A DNA stretch of 16,907 nt from Ignavibacteriales bacterium (GTDB lineage Bacteria > Bacteroidota > Ignavibacteria > Ignavibacteriales > Ignavibacteriaceae), in the NCBI GenBank assembly GCA_027349615.1, contig DAIEML010000017.1, positions 1-16,907 on the forward strand, in the 5' to 3' direction. The notes under the pieces were generated by a model. That model worked only from the letters and a program-made list of their open reading frames with translations, made no database searches and was not told where the DNA came from. The position numbers and the translations under genes were made by a program. This document shows, one piece after another, positions 1 to 9,900 of this stretch (the stretch's first letter is position 1; each line of letters begins with the position of its first letter).

Positions 1-76
1 GAAAAAGAATGCAATAATTCAATATAATAATTAATAAAACTTAATATTTTTATATTTATTTTTAAATATCCTTTTG

Positions 77-103
77 TAAAATATCTTTAATGATGATATT
101 TTA
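77..103. repeat. AT-rich inverted repeat in the intergenic end of the window
   Basis: Two perfect 9-base arms, TAAAATATC (77-85) and GATATTTTA (95-103), flank a 9-base loop. It lies about 75 bases beyond the stop of the SurA-like gene, so it could be a weak terminator or transcript-end hairpin for it. The stem is almost all A/T and no T-run follows on the minus strand, so chance occurrence in this AT-rich stretch is quite possible. The rest of 1-177 shows no gene or other recognisable element. Confidence 0.3.
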
Positions 104-177
104 TTTAATATTTCTTGTATAAAATTTATTATATTTTTTTATTCACTGAAATTCCATCCTTAATTTGCAAAGAATTA

Positions 178-2049
178 TTAAGGATTGATATTAAGACTTT
201 TCAAATAAGGTTCCACCCAATCAACGTTTGGCATCATTAAAGGTGCGGCTGTTAATCTTCCGCCAAATCCCAAGTAACGAAATCCGAAAGTATTTAATTC
301 CGTAACGGGAATTTGTCTCAGTACAGGGCCATTGATCACAATGCCAAATTTTTGTGCGAGCATAACTGTATAATCTGTTATGGCTTTATGCTCTTTTTGA
401 ATTTCCAAATTTCTTTTCAAATCATCTTTAACTTTATCGAATGGCTGTGCAAGTTCCGTTCTTGCTGGCCGTTTGCCGATTAATTTAAAAATTGAATAAC
501 CCTTCCCAATTTTCAATGGTCCATAAATATCTCCGACTTTCATTGAGGATGCAATTCTTCCAATCTCTCCATGAATTGTAATTGGGAAATAGCCATACTC
601 ACCGCTATCTGGCTTAGCCCAATTTCTTTGAGTATATCTGAAAGCAAGTTTTTTAATATCAACACCTTTTTTTAATTCCTTCAATACTTTTTCTATTACT
701 TGAGTGCTGTCATTGTATACTTCAACAATATTAACTTCTTCGGGGTAAAAATTGTCGTGGTTGTACTGCTTATAATAATTATAAAGTTCTTGATTGCTTA
801 CTTTGGCTGAATCTAAGAATTTATTTCTTAAAATTTGTGCAAGATAATTTTCTCTCCATTCATTTAAATCACTTTGTACTGAAGGAAGATATTGCATGCC
901 CTCCTTCAATCCTTCGCGGGCAAGTAGAGTATGCTCAATATTAGTTCTGGTTTCAATGTTCAACAGACGCATAATTGACAATGTATCTGTTTTAACTGAG
1001 CTGAGATCTTCCCATGACAAATCTTCAATAAATTCTTTTAATGTTTTGGGATTATTATCAAACTCAATGTAATTCATTTTAATTGAGTCCGGACCAAATT
1101 CTTTTTCAATATTCAAAACATCATTTACATCCAAGTAAACCGGATCTTCATCTTTAATTCTTAAATCTTTTTTCTTTTCTGTAAAGATGAAAGAAATTTT
1201 GCGAGCTAAACTTCTAAACAGATGAGCATTCGCTTCAACTTTTCTGTCTTTAAAGAATTTGTCAAAATATTTTTTATAAAGAACTTCCTCTTTCCTTGCT
1301 TCAATAGTTTCCTTTACTGTTTTAATTGCATCTTCACGGCTTCCGGCAAATACTTGTTGAGTTCTATTTACCAGTTTAAAAATATACCATCCTTCTTCTG
1401 CATATGCTGGTTCTGTAAATTGACCAACTTTTAGAGCATAAAGTGAATCTTCAATTCTCACATCCATTTGCCCATAGCCAATCTCTCTTGGTTTTATTTG
1501 TTCGGATGCTTCTGGTCTGGTTGCTAATAATGAATCGAATGACACTCCAATTTTCAGAAGATGATATAATTTTTCTATTTCATCTAACTTGGGAGAAAAT
1601 ATATAATTTACTTCAAGCTTAGTATTGTATTTCATATAACCTTGAAGTAATTCTTGGTCAGTAATTTTCACTTTGTCTTTAATTTCTTTTTTATAAAGAG
1701 CATCGCGCACAAACATATCTTGAAGCTTTGAAGAAACATATTTCATCACCGAAAGGGTGTCGTACCCCAAATCTCTTGCTTGAAGCGCCCATAATTTTTC
1801 TGAAATTAATGAATAAAGAAATTCCAGTTTAAGCGATTGAGTCATCCGCTTAATTTGTTTTCTGAACAAGGGAGTAAATTCATATCTTTGTAAAAATTCT
1901 TCTCCAGTTATTTTATCATCGCCGATTGTTGCAACAATTTTATTTTTTAATTGATCAAATTTTTCTTTAGAAAGATCTTGAGAATAAATTTTTATTTGGC
2001 TAAAAAATATTACACTAAAAAATAGAACTAGAGGGTAATTTTTCTTCAT
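178..2049 (-). CDS. SurA-like periplasmic chaperone with two parvulin-type (PPIC) domains
   Basis: Predicted to act in the periplasm as a folding chaperone for outer-membrane or secreted proteins. The 623 residues start with a signal peptide (about 1-23, ending IYS before QDL). A SurA-N-like helical part follows (about 30-120), then a first parvulin-like domain (about 125-228) and a second one (about 415-527). A roughly 190-residue segment lies between the two domains, and a conserved-looking tail follows (570-623). E. coli SurA is about 430 residues, so this is an expanded relative. Both domains keep the late glycine-aromatic strand but have GWYIF and GYSIF where active parvulins usually have GYHII, so the usual histidine is absent. 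This suggests a chaperone role more than strong isomerase activity (inference). No SD motif is evident before the ATG, but the signal peptide follows it directly, which supports this start. Transcribed divergently from the SGNH hydrolase gene. PpiD or another PPIC lipoprotein-type foldase are alternatives. Confidence 0.88.
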   Translation of the reverse strand: MKKNYPLVLFFSVIFFSQIKIYSQDLSKEKFDQLKNKIVATIGDDKITGEEFLQRYEFTPLFRKQIKRMTQSLKLEFLYSLISEKLWALQARDLGYDTLSVMKYVSSKLQDMFVRDALYKKEIKDKVKITDQELLQGYMKYNTKLEVNYIFSPKLDEIEKLYHLLKIGVSFDSLLATRPEASEQIKPREIGYGQMDVRIEDSLYALKVGQFTEPAYAEEGWYIFKLVNRTQQVFAGSREDAIKTVKETIEARKEEVLYKKYFDKFFKDRKVEANAHLFRSLARKISFIFTEKKKDLRIKDEDPVYLDVNDVLNIEKEFGPDSIKMNYIEFDNNPKTLKEFIEDLSWEDLSSVKTDTLSIMRLLNIETRTNIEHTLLAREGLKEGMQYLPSVQSDLNEWRENYLAQILRNKFLDSAKVSNQELYNYYKQYNHDNFYPEEVNIVEVYNDSTQVIEKVLKELKKGVDIKKLAFRYTQRNWAKPDSGEYGYFPITIHGEIGRIASSMKVGDIYGPLKIGKGYSIFKLIGKRPARTELAQPFDKVKDDLKRNLEIQKEHKAITDYTVMLAQKFGIVINGPVLRQIPVTELNTFGFRYLGFGGRLTAAPLMMPNVDWVEPYLKSLNINP

Positions 2050-2277
2050 TATATGATGTCAATTTGTGTATAAATTTATGGTTATCAATCTATAAACATC
2101 CCAAAATTATTTCATAAAAAAAAGTGAAAATTAAAGCCGAATCTAATTATTTAGGTCTAATTGATGTAGAATATCTCTTTTATGAATCCAAAATAAATTC
2201 TGTTAATTTTGCAAAAGTTTTAATACAAAATTTTGATTAAAATTTCCTTTTCCTCAATTAAAAATAAATGATGAATT
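2050..2277. promoter_or_regulatory. Divergent intergenic region with promoters for the SurA-like and SGNH genes
   Basis: These 228 very AT-rich bases separate two divergent genes, so promoters for both must lie here or just inside the genes. TAATTTTG occurs on the plus strand at 2204-2211 and on the minus strand at 2109-2102. It matches the Bacteroidetes -7 consensus TAnnTTTG in both directions. Neither copy has a convincing TTG element at the expected upstream distance, so no promoter is firmly placed. Neither start codon has a visible SD motif, unlike most other genes in the window. Confidence 0.4.
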
Positions 2278-4143
2278 ATGGCAAACAACAAAAAAAATTT
2301 TCCTAAATGGTTTTATGCAGTACCGATTTTAATCCCTATCATTTTTTTTATTTTTCTTGAAATTTTGTTGAGAGCTTTTAATTACGGAAATGATTATACA
2401 ATATTCAAATCTATTTCAAGTTATTACCCAGATAAGCTTTTTATAAATCCAACTATTGCAAGAAAATATTTTAGCAATTTAAATAATATTCCGGCCCCGG
2501 TTGACGATGCATTTGATAAAATTAAAAAAGAGAATGCATTCAGAATTTTTGTTATTGGCGAAAGCAGTGTTGAAGGATTTCCTTATGTAGCCAATGCATC
2601 TTTCCCTAGAGATTTACGAAGAAGACTTGAACTGCTTTATCCTGATAAAACAATTGAAGTTGTTAATTGCGGAATGTCGGCAATAAATTCTTATACCGTC
2701 CGGGATTATGTCCCATCAATTATTAAACAAAAGCCCGATCTTATACTTATTTATACGGGTCACAATGAGTATTATGGTGCCTTTGGTGTTGCTTCATCAG
2801 TACTTGGCGGCTATTCACGCGGATTGACAAATCTTTATATCAAAATGGAAAACTTTAGAACATTTCAACTTATTGCAAATACTGTTAGATGGATTATTGG
2901 CATATTTAAAAGCCCGCAACAAGCAAGTGGAACTTTAATGGAAAGAATGGTTGGGAAATCTTTAGTCCCATTAAACTCCGAAATTTTTAACCTTGGCGTT
3001 GAACAGTTTAAGGAAAACATGACTGACATTCTTACGATGTTTAAGGATGCTGGAATTCCTGTTATTATTGGCTCATTAACATGCAACCTAAAAGATATGA
3101 AACCATTTGTTTCGAAAAAAGAGAACGGACTGCCTACTGCTGATGATGTTTATAAAAAAGCTCAAACTAAATTAGCAACCGGCGATAGTGTAGAAGCTAA
3201 AAAATTATTTCTTGAAGCTAAAGAATTAGACGAATTAAGATTCCGTGCGCCGGAAATATTCAATTCAATCTTGAAAAAACTTAGCATTTCATATGATGAT
3301 CCGTTTATTGATATCGATTCGGTATTTGAAGCGCAAAGTGAATATGGCATTGTAGGCTCAAACCTAATCGTTGATCATCTTCATCCAAACATTGACGGCT
3401 ATAAATTAATGGCTAAAGCTTTCTATCAAGAAATGAAAAAATCTAATTTATTACCAGGCGGAATGAATGTTAATCTAACGGAATCAATTCAGGATAGTAT
3501 CTTAAATGCGAACTTTCCGTTTACTAAATTGGACTCAACAATTGGCCAACTTACAATTGATGTTATAACCGGAACGTATCCTTTTGTTCCTAAAAATACT
3601 CCCAACAATAAACTGATGAATTTTAAACTAACAAATTTTATTGACACATTAGCTTTTGAATTCATAAGCAGAAAAATAAATCTTGACAATGCTCATGCCG
3701 AAGCTGCTGAAAGATATTTTTCAGAAGGGAATATAAATTTATTTTGCAGCGAAGTTAATGATATTATTGCAGATAAGCCGTACAATATTGAGCCGTATGA
3801 ATTTGCTTCCCAAAAATTGGTTAGCACTAAACATTTTAACCATGCTCTGCAATTCCTTTTAGGATTAAACAAAAGGCAACCTTCTGCTTTTTCAACAAAA
3901 TGGCTAGGACAAATTTATTTGATCAATCACGATTATGATAACGCACTAAAATATTTAGCACAATCACTTCAGTTTTCTACAAATGATTTTCAAGTGTGGT
4001 ATAATATTGCTGGTGCTTATTATTACACAAATAAATTAAGCAACGCAATAAACGCCATTGGTGAGTCTTTAAAACTAAATCCTAAAAATGTTCAAGCATT
4101 AAATTTTTATCATCAATTATTGGAGTTAAAAAATAAAAATTAA
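2278..4143 (+). CDS. Membrane-anchored SGNH/GDSL hydrolase with TPR repeats
   Basis: Probably an esterase or acyl-ester hydrolase of the SGNH superfamily facing the periplasm. The 621 residues begin with one hydrophobic segment (about 12-32) after a lysine-rich start, fitting an uncleaved inner-membrane anchor. Catalytic blocks are visible: GESSVEG at 94-100 (nucleophile Ser96), Gly132 in NCGMS, TGHNE at 160-164 (oxyanion Asn163), and DHLHP at 366-370 (Asp366 and His369). Block I reads GES where the family usually has GDS. A helical TPR-like insertion (about 288-330) sits inside the hydrolase domain, and two or three TPR-like repeats fill the C terminus (about 515-615). The TPRs suggest protein partners, and the fold could fit cell-envelope or polysaccharide deacylation; the substrate cannot be told from sequence. 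Single gene, ending 46 bases before a strong terminator stem. Confidence 0.85.
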   Translation: MANNKKNFPKWFYAVPILIPIIFFIFLEILLRAFNYGNDYTIFKSISSYYPDKLFINPTIARKYFSNLNNIPAPVDDAFDKIKKENAFRIFVIGESSVEGFPYVANASFPRDLRRRLELLYPDKTIEVVNCGMSAINSYTVRDYVPSIIKQKPDLILIYTGHNEYYGAFGVASSVLGGYSRGLTNLYIKMENFRTFQLIANTVRWIIGIFKSPQQASGTLMERMVGKSLVPLNSEIFNLGVEQFKENMTDILTMFKDAGIPVIIGSLTCNLKDMKPFVSKKENGLPTADDVYKKAQTKLATGDSVEAKKLFLEAKELDELRFRAPEIFNSILKKLSISYDDPFIDIDSVFEAQSEYGIVGSNLIVDHLHPNIDGYKLMAKAFYQEMKKSNLLPGGMNVNLTESIQDSILNANFPFTKLDSTIGQLTIDVITGTYPFVPKNTPNNKLMNFKLTNFIDTLAFEFISRKINLDNAHAEAAERYFSEGNINLFCSEVNDIIADKPYNIEPYEFASQKLVSTKHFNHALQFLLGLNKRQPSAFSTKWLGQIYLINHDYDNALKYLAQSLQFSTNDFQVWYNIAGAYYYTNKLSNAINAIGESLKLNPKNVQALNFYHQLLELKNKN

Positions 4144-4189
4144 AGTTCCCTGTTTTCAACCCGCACTTGGACATCAAAATTAAGCTAAT

Positions 4190-4232
4190 AAAAAACTCCG
4201 GCTAAAAGCTATTCACAATCAACCGGAGTTTT
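4190..4232. terminator. Bidirectional rho-independent terminator between convergent genes
   Basis: Perfect 10-base arms, AAAACTCCGG (4192-4201) and CCGGAGTTTT (4223-4232), enclose a 21-base loop. Read on the minus strand, the stem is followed by six T residues (A-run at 4190-4195), making it a good terminator for the four-gene operon, whose last stop lies 26 bases upstream. On the plus strand the stem ends in TTTTAATAATT and can also stop transcription from the SGNH hydrolase gene. The G/C core stands out clearly against the AT-rich surroundings. Confidence 0.9.
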
Positions 4233-4258
4233 AATAATTAACTAACTAAGAAAAATAA

Positions 4259-5806
4259 TTACTTCAACAACATCATCTTCTTAACTGAAGTAAAGTTACC
4301 TGTCTTAATTGAATAGAAATAAACACCACTTGTCAACTTGCTTGCATCGAAAGTTACATTGTAATTTCCAGCAGTTTGTTCTTGATTAACAAGTGTAGCA
4401 ACTTCTTGACCCAATATATTATAAACTTTCAATGTTACCATTTGAGCTTTTGGAATACTGTAGTTTATAATAGTTGATGGGTTAAATGGATTTGGATAGT
4501 TCTGAGATAAAGCATAAGTAGCAGGAATATTATTATTTTCCTTCTTAATAGCAGTGAAATGGTCAACAGAATCTTGAACACCAAAAATATTATTGATGGT
4601 CATCGCTGTTCCGCCAGAAATTTGGAATTGATGATTAACGCCAAATCCCATTTCATTATCAAGATAAGTACTTCCGCCATTAACTGTATCTACACCAGGA
4701 TAATCACATCCGAATTTATATTCTGTTAATCCAGATGGAGTTCCAACTGGAAGTGTAAAAGTTATTGACCAAATATGATCTCCTGCAACTAAATCTCCGT
4801 TCTTACCATCATCATGCAGAGCCCACATTGTTTTTGGTGCGCCTACAACACTATCTGCAGTGTCGGCTACAGTCCAACTTCCACCCCAAGCACCAAATAC
4901 AGATATTGAGCCTTTAATTCCTACGAAATTAATTTTTGTAGGATCAATTGCTAAGCCAGTATGATTATCCTTTGCATTTCTCATGTCAACATGGAAGGTA
5001 ACATCTGTTGCAACAGTAATACCGGGTTTCAAAATTACTATCTGCGGTACAATTGGTCCAACTGTGTCTGCAGTTTTAGCTGTAAAATGATACCATCTAT
5101 TATCACCGGTTTCATAACCGCCGCCGTTACCAAAAACTGAATCCGGGAAAGCTTTATATTTCCACGCAACTGAGTCTCCTACCGGACCGGAGAAAGTTAA
5201 AGTAGTTGAATAAATACCAACCTGAAAAGGATCTGCCGCTAGCACTCTATTTCCTGATAAATCTGTAACTGTGTAACCGCCCCAGTTATTTAATCCCATA
5301 ACTTGGATAGAATCTTTTGAGGGATCAAATTGTCCGACTGAAGTTCCAATGTATGAGCTTAAATCTGCAATAAAAGTTACTGTATATTTTTGAGTTGAAA
5401 CTGGAGCTTTGTATGTACTGTCATTATTATAAAAGAAAGGGCCAACAGTTGTATCTGCAGAACTTAAGGTAAAAGTTCTATTTGGGCTACTTTCCCAGCC
5501 AACATTACCAGTTACAAATTTAAACTGATATTGAGTACCAACTTTTGCAGAAGGAAATGTAGCTACAACCGTATAAATAGTATCATTAGCATCTTTAGTC
5601 ATTTTAAATTTCCAATAGTTCCAATTTGTTGTATCTCCGGCATCTACTTGGAAATCGCCTCTGACGCATACTGAATCTGTTGCTACATTATAAATGCCAT
5701 TGAAAGCAGCAACACCCATGTTTACTTTAAAAGTGACATGCACTTGAGCAAAAACTACGATACCCATCATAAGAGACAATAAGGTAGTAAGTAGTAATTT
5801 TTTCAT
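4259..5806 (-). CDS. T9SS-sorted surface protein with three glycan-binding-like beta modules
   Basis: A 515-residue exported protein, last gene of the four-gene operon. It has a signal peptide (1-20, cleavage before Q21), three related beta-sandwich modules (about 22-128, 140-250 and 266-395), a linker, and a T9SS type A sorting domain (about 431-515). The sorting domain carries QNYPNPFNPST, the VYNILGQEVATL segment, SGVYFYSI and the basic KKMMLLK end. Each module opens with a variant of V-T-F-x-V-D-M, and modules 1 and 2 share Y-x-F/Y-K-F/A then W/Y-E-S/T then N-R and a DTxVGP end. This pattern recalls CBM20/CBM48-like or SusE/F-like starch-binding folds; the resemblance is by eye only. No catalytic domain is visible, so it is more likely a binding protein than an enzyme. 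An AGAGG ribosome site (5813-5817), six bases from the ATG, supports this start. T9SS would place it on the cell surface or release it. Confidence 0.85.
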   Translation of the reverse strand: MKKLLLTTLLSLMMGIVVFAQVHVTFKVNMGVAAFNGIYNVATDSVCVRGDFQVDAGDTTNWNYWKFKMTKDANDTIYTVVATFPSAKVGTQYQFKFVTGNVGWESSPNRTFTLSSADTTVGPFFYNNDSTYKAPVSTQKYTVTFIADLSSYIGTSVGQFDPSKDSIQVMGLNNWGGYTVTDLSGNRVLAADPFQVGIYSTTLTFSGPVGDSVAWKYKAFPDSVFGNGGGYETGDNRWYHFTAKTADTVGPIVPQIVILKPGITVATDVTFHVDMRNAKDNHTGLAIDPTKINFVGIKGSISVFGAWGGSWTVADTADSVVGAPKTMWALHDDGKNGDLVAGDHIWSITFTLPVGTPSGLTEYKFGCDYPGVDTVNGGSTYLDNEMGFGVNHQFQISGGTAMTINNIFGVQDSVDHFTAIKKENNNIPATYALSQNYPNPFNPSTIINYSIPKAQMVTLKVYNILGQEVATLVNQEQTAGNYNVTFDASKLTSGVYFYSIKTGNFTSVKKMMLLK

Positions 5807-5851
5807 TTTGAACCTCTTTTTTGTTGTTTGGAAAAAATGTTATTTAACTAA

Positions 5852-6877
5852 TCATAAACCAATTGAAATTGAAATTCTGTTTATCGGATCAAATATTCCG
5901 AACGAAGTATAGCTGTAATCTATCTTGGCAAAAAATCCGCCAAAGTTATAATGTAACCCAATTCCTCCAGATAAACCTCCTCGCGCTGATTGATTAATAA
6001 CTTGACCTCCGCCTCTGGATAATGAATAAAAACCACCACGCAGTGAAAATAAATCATTCCAGACTAGCTCAGTTCCGATATTTAAATAAGATGTTTGATT
6101 ACTTGGAATAACTGCATCTGAAGCTACCGTCCATTTCCAGCTTTGGTTATTAATGAACTCATAACCTAAACCAACAGTAAATTGTAATGGCAGCGGCCAA
6201 GAAGATGTTGAAAGATCAGAAGCAATGCTTGCATTATTTCCGGCATGTGCGGGATCAATATCAACAGGCTGCAATAAATCTTTGCCGGATAATTGCATTT
6301 CAGTTCCAAAGTTTGAAATACTCATTCCAATATTTAATCCAGGTAATTCCGTGTAATATAATAAGCCAATATCCAATGCAAACGCAGAAGCAGATTCATT
6401 CCAAATTTTTTGATTTATATATTTTGCAGTTCCACCGATTGAAAAACGATCTGTTAAGTTCCTTGCATAAGATAAACCAAAGCATAAATCTGCAGCGCTC
6501 CAATTCTCTCCAGTTCCGTCTGGTTGATCTGGAGTTGTAACTTCCGCTTGTCCATAATCTAATTGATTGATACTTAATGCAACCGCATCATCTTCATCAA
6601 TTTGATAATTTAGACCGAACCAATTTAATTTTGTTCCGGCAATCCACTGTGCAAATGACGCAGTAAACTCAATATTACCAATTCTAGAAAGTCCGCCAGG
6701 ATTCCAATATGCAGAAGTAACATCATTTGCAACAGCAGTAAAAGCACCTCCCATACCGGCAGCTCGCGGACCGACAGGTATTGTAAGAAAATTAGCTGCA
6801 GTTGTTCCTACCTTAGATTGGGAAAATACTATTCCGCTAACTAATAATAAGAAAATTATAATTTTTGTTTTTATCAT
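5852..6877 (-). CDS. PorV/PorQ-family outer-membrane beta-barrel protein
   Basis: A 341-residue outer-membrane protein of the PorV/PorQ (UPF0164-like) family, related to FadL-type barrels. In T9SS organisms PorV shuttles or anchors substrates at the translocon, and paralogs accompany particular surface proteins. The signal peptide is about residues 1-19 (FSQ). It is followed by the family's typical opening TAANFLTIPVGPRAAGMGGAF (23-43), with VANDVTSAYWNPGGLS after it. The remainder alternates short beta strands and glycine-rich turns, ending in a strand with ISISIGL. GGAG (6886-6889), eight bases before the ATG, supports the start. It lies between two exported proteins with 31- and 45-base gaps, so it probably serves their export or surface attachment rather than being the housekeeping PorV (inference). 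Whether it is PorV, PorQ or another paralog cannot be decided here. Confidence 0.87.
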   Translation of the reverse strand: MIKTKIIIFLLLVSGIVFSQSKVGTTAANFLTIPVGPRAAGMGGAFTAVANDVTSAYWNPGGLSRIGNIEFTASFAQWIAGTKLNWFGLNYQIDEDDAVALSINQLDYGQAEVTTPDQPDGTGENWSAADLCFGLSYARNLTDRFSIGGTAKYINQKIWNESASAFALDIGLLYYTELPGLNIGMSISNFGTEMQLSGKDLLQPVDIDPAHAGNNASIASDLSTSSWPLPLQFTVGLGYEFINNQSWKWTVASDAVIPSNQTSYLNIGTELVWNDLFSLRGGFYSLSRGGGQVINQSARGGLSGGIGLHYNFGGFFAKIDYSYTSFGIFDPINRISISIGL

Positions 6878-6908
6878 TTTAAAAGCTCCGTAATATTCAC
6901 GCCTGCCG

Positions 6909-9900
6909 TTATTTTATAATAGCTATTTTACCGATCTTTTTGTCGCCAGTACTATTTACTTCAACAACATAAAAATAAACACCGTAAGCAACTTCAAGTC
7001 CTTCTGAAGTTCTTAAATCCCATTGAACTGTTCCATTATTTAAATTTCCTTCGTGCTGTAAGGTTCTTACTTCATCTCCGGCAGAAGTATAAATATGAAT
7101 AGTACAATTAGCCGGAAGATGCGTGAAGTACATAACCCGTTCACCTCTTCCTCTAATTCCTGCTGGAAGCGGTTGCTCATAAACATCTGTTACAACGTAT
7201 GGATTTGGAACAGCTTTTATTTCATTTAGCTGCTGGCTTATGCTAGATTGATCCACTGTTGGGCCGGCAGTAGTAAATGTAAATTGATCACTTGAAGAAA
7301 GTGGTTTTGTGAATGATATAAATAAAGAATCACCGCCTTTTGCAACATAAGATGAATCATTACCAACAAAAACCATTCGCCATGATAATTCGTTTCCAGT
7401 TGAGTCAGAAAGGAAAACTATATCATTTGCAGATAATGTATCTAATTTTTTATTTCCGGTTTCAGTCATAGCATATTGAACTCGTACTGGATGACTTCGA
7501 TCGGTAACATCATAAACTTTAAAGTTAGTAATCTTAATAGGAAGATTTACACCTTGATTCTTAAATACATTTAATACGTTTGAAGAATCATTATAAGAAT
7601 TTGAGAAAACAAATTCGTAATCTTTAGGAAATCTTATTCCTTGTAAGTTTTTAGATGGAAGAGAAAATTGTGTTCCGATAAACACTAAATTATTTGTACC
7701 GTTATTGTTCCAATCAGATTTGGTTGAATCCATAACAATATTATTAACTGATTGATATGTCGTATCAATTGAAAGCCTAATACCATCAGCAATAACACCA
7801 TTGGAAGGCAATAATTTTGCATTCTTCAAAATATAACCACCATTACCAGAGTTCTGAATATTATAAGAATAAGCAATATTAACTCCGCTTATTAATGAAT
7901 CATTAAATGTAACGTTATAAGTTGAATCTTTTACTGCTGTTGGATCCACAACTTCATAATATGGCACTACTTGAGAATTTCCAGAAGTTCTTGAAAGCTG
8001 TACACCAGATTTTGGAGCAACATAACCAAGCACCGGTGCATTAGGAATTACTGCCGCAGTATTTATATCTGTCGTAATATTTCCATTTGCATCTTTCGAA
8101 ACATAATGCGTGTTTTCTGTTGGGAAAATATCAAGAGCAGTTTCACCTTTTGTGTATGCAACTACCGCATAATAATAGGTTCTGCCGTTTGTTAAATTTT
8201 TATCAATATAGAAATTCTGAATACCTGAATCGTTACCTAAAAAGTACGGTGCTCCATTTGTTAATTCATAAAGTGACGGAGAAGAATTAAAATAACCAGT
8301 TACTCCATCAACTAAATCACATTGATAAATAGGCTGATAAAATACTTTCTGTCCTCTTCCATCGGAAATCTGCAAAGCATCTGAAAAATCTGGATCGGTT
8401 CCACGATATATTTTATAACCTTCAAATTCGATTTTTTTAGTAGTTTTGTCAATTGTACTTTCAGCAACCCGATCCCAATACAAAGTAACTTGACCATCAC
8501 CCGGAACAGCAGTTAAAGTCGGTTTGTCTGGCGGGCGAGGGAAATTATAATTTGCGTTATAAATTATTTGAGCAATTTTTTTGGTTTTAATAGTCTCAAA
8601 AAGATTATCTCCGTAAAGAAGAGCGAGAGAAAATCTTTCAGTACTTCCAGCAAGTAAGGGGAAATATCCTGAAGCAAAAATGAAATCTCCATCTTCGCCT
8701 TTTGTTGCTGTATTATTTACAACAGATGAAGGTACGTCAAAATAACCTGGGTGCATTCTTCGCCACATATCAATTTCATTGCTCATTGTAATTGCACCGG
8801 CTGGAGTAAAATATTCAAAGCTTGTTAAACCAATTTGATCAGATTCATCTACATCGGTTTTATCAACATTAGGTTCGCCAGGTTCTCCGGTATCTTGAAG
8901 TCCGTAGATATTAAGTTTCGAAGAATCAACTGGAAGTCCTGGTACTAAGCCAGGTTTCTGATAACCGGAAGTTGGTTTACCATCTCCTTCACCAAAATCA
9001 CCGGTTCCGGATTTACCATCTAATCCAACATCGTCAGTCAATTGGTTCCAATTATTATTATTATCAATACCATCATCTCGAGCTTCATCTATCATCGGAT
9101 CTGTTAAACCTAAGTTATTGATATAATCTTTATGTTGAATTGGATTTAATGTATCGATTAGAACAACACCTTGCGGCGATTTTTTAAATTGCCTGTAATC
9201 AAGAATATAATTTTCATCGATAATGCCGTTCAAGTTATTATCAATTCCATCATAAGCATTTGGATTTACAGTTCCATCAGTTAGTAAATTTCCTTCCTGC
9301 AAAGAAATACCAGGATAAACTTTGAATGGAACGCCCATAGAATTCACTGTTACGGTATCATTTGGCATTATATAAACTGATCGCTTATAAGTTTTCGGAT
9401 CGATCAAAATAAGTTTATCACCAGCATGAATTATTCTAGGATCAAAATCTTGGGATGCAAAATATGGAGCGTTCCCAGAGAAGTTGGCATTATCTCCATC
9501 ATTGTCAATTCCATCATATTGATTTCCAGGAGATTCTAGAAAAGCATATGCAACATAACCAACTGCAAATGGATTTGGCTGCCATTGCGGATTTGCTTCA
9601 GGGCGGATATATTCGTAACCTTTGCCAGGTTCGATATCCCAAGTATAAGTAATATTTTGACGAACATCGAAGAATGAAGCATCGTCATTATATTCATCAC
9701 CCATTATTCCCACGTAGGTTCCAACTAATGTTCCGAATACTGCTTGTTCATAATCGGATGTTCCATCATTTTTAATATTGTACAACCAGAAGATTACATT
9801 TTGCGCTAAGAAATTCGACCACTGAAGACCTCTTACAGAAACTTGTATTGCCTCACCTCTTCTTGTTGGATCCGTTGAGTCAGGCATAAATCCCCATCGT

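Noticed and set aside
1222..1434. Plus-strand open frame of 70 codons inside the SurA-like gene
   Set aside because: It lies wholly antisense to a well-supported gene, has a low-complexity F/I-rich product from AT-rich codons, and has no ribosome site or family match.
4259..5806. Glycoside hydrolase annotation for the T9SS-sorted protein
   Set aside because: Only binding-type beta modules and the sorting tail are visible; there is no catalytic barrel or acid pair in recognisable context.
6187..6540. Plus-strand open frame of 117 codons inside the PorV/PorQ-type gene
   Set aside because: It is antisense to a clear barrel protein, and its Q/I/L-rich product matches no family; it is best explained as an antisense shadow.
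8087..8500. Short open frames on both strands within the large FnIII protein gene
   Set aside because: All overlap the in-frame fibronectin region, with no start signals and no recognisable domains.
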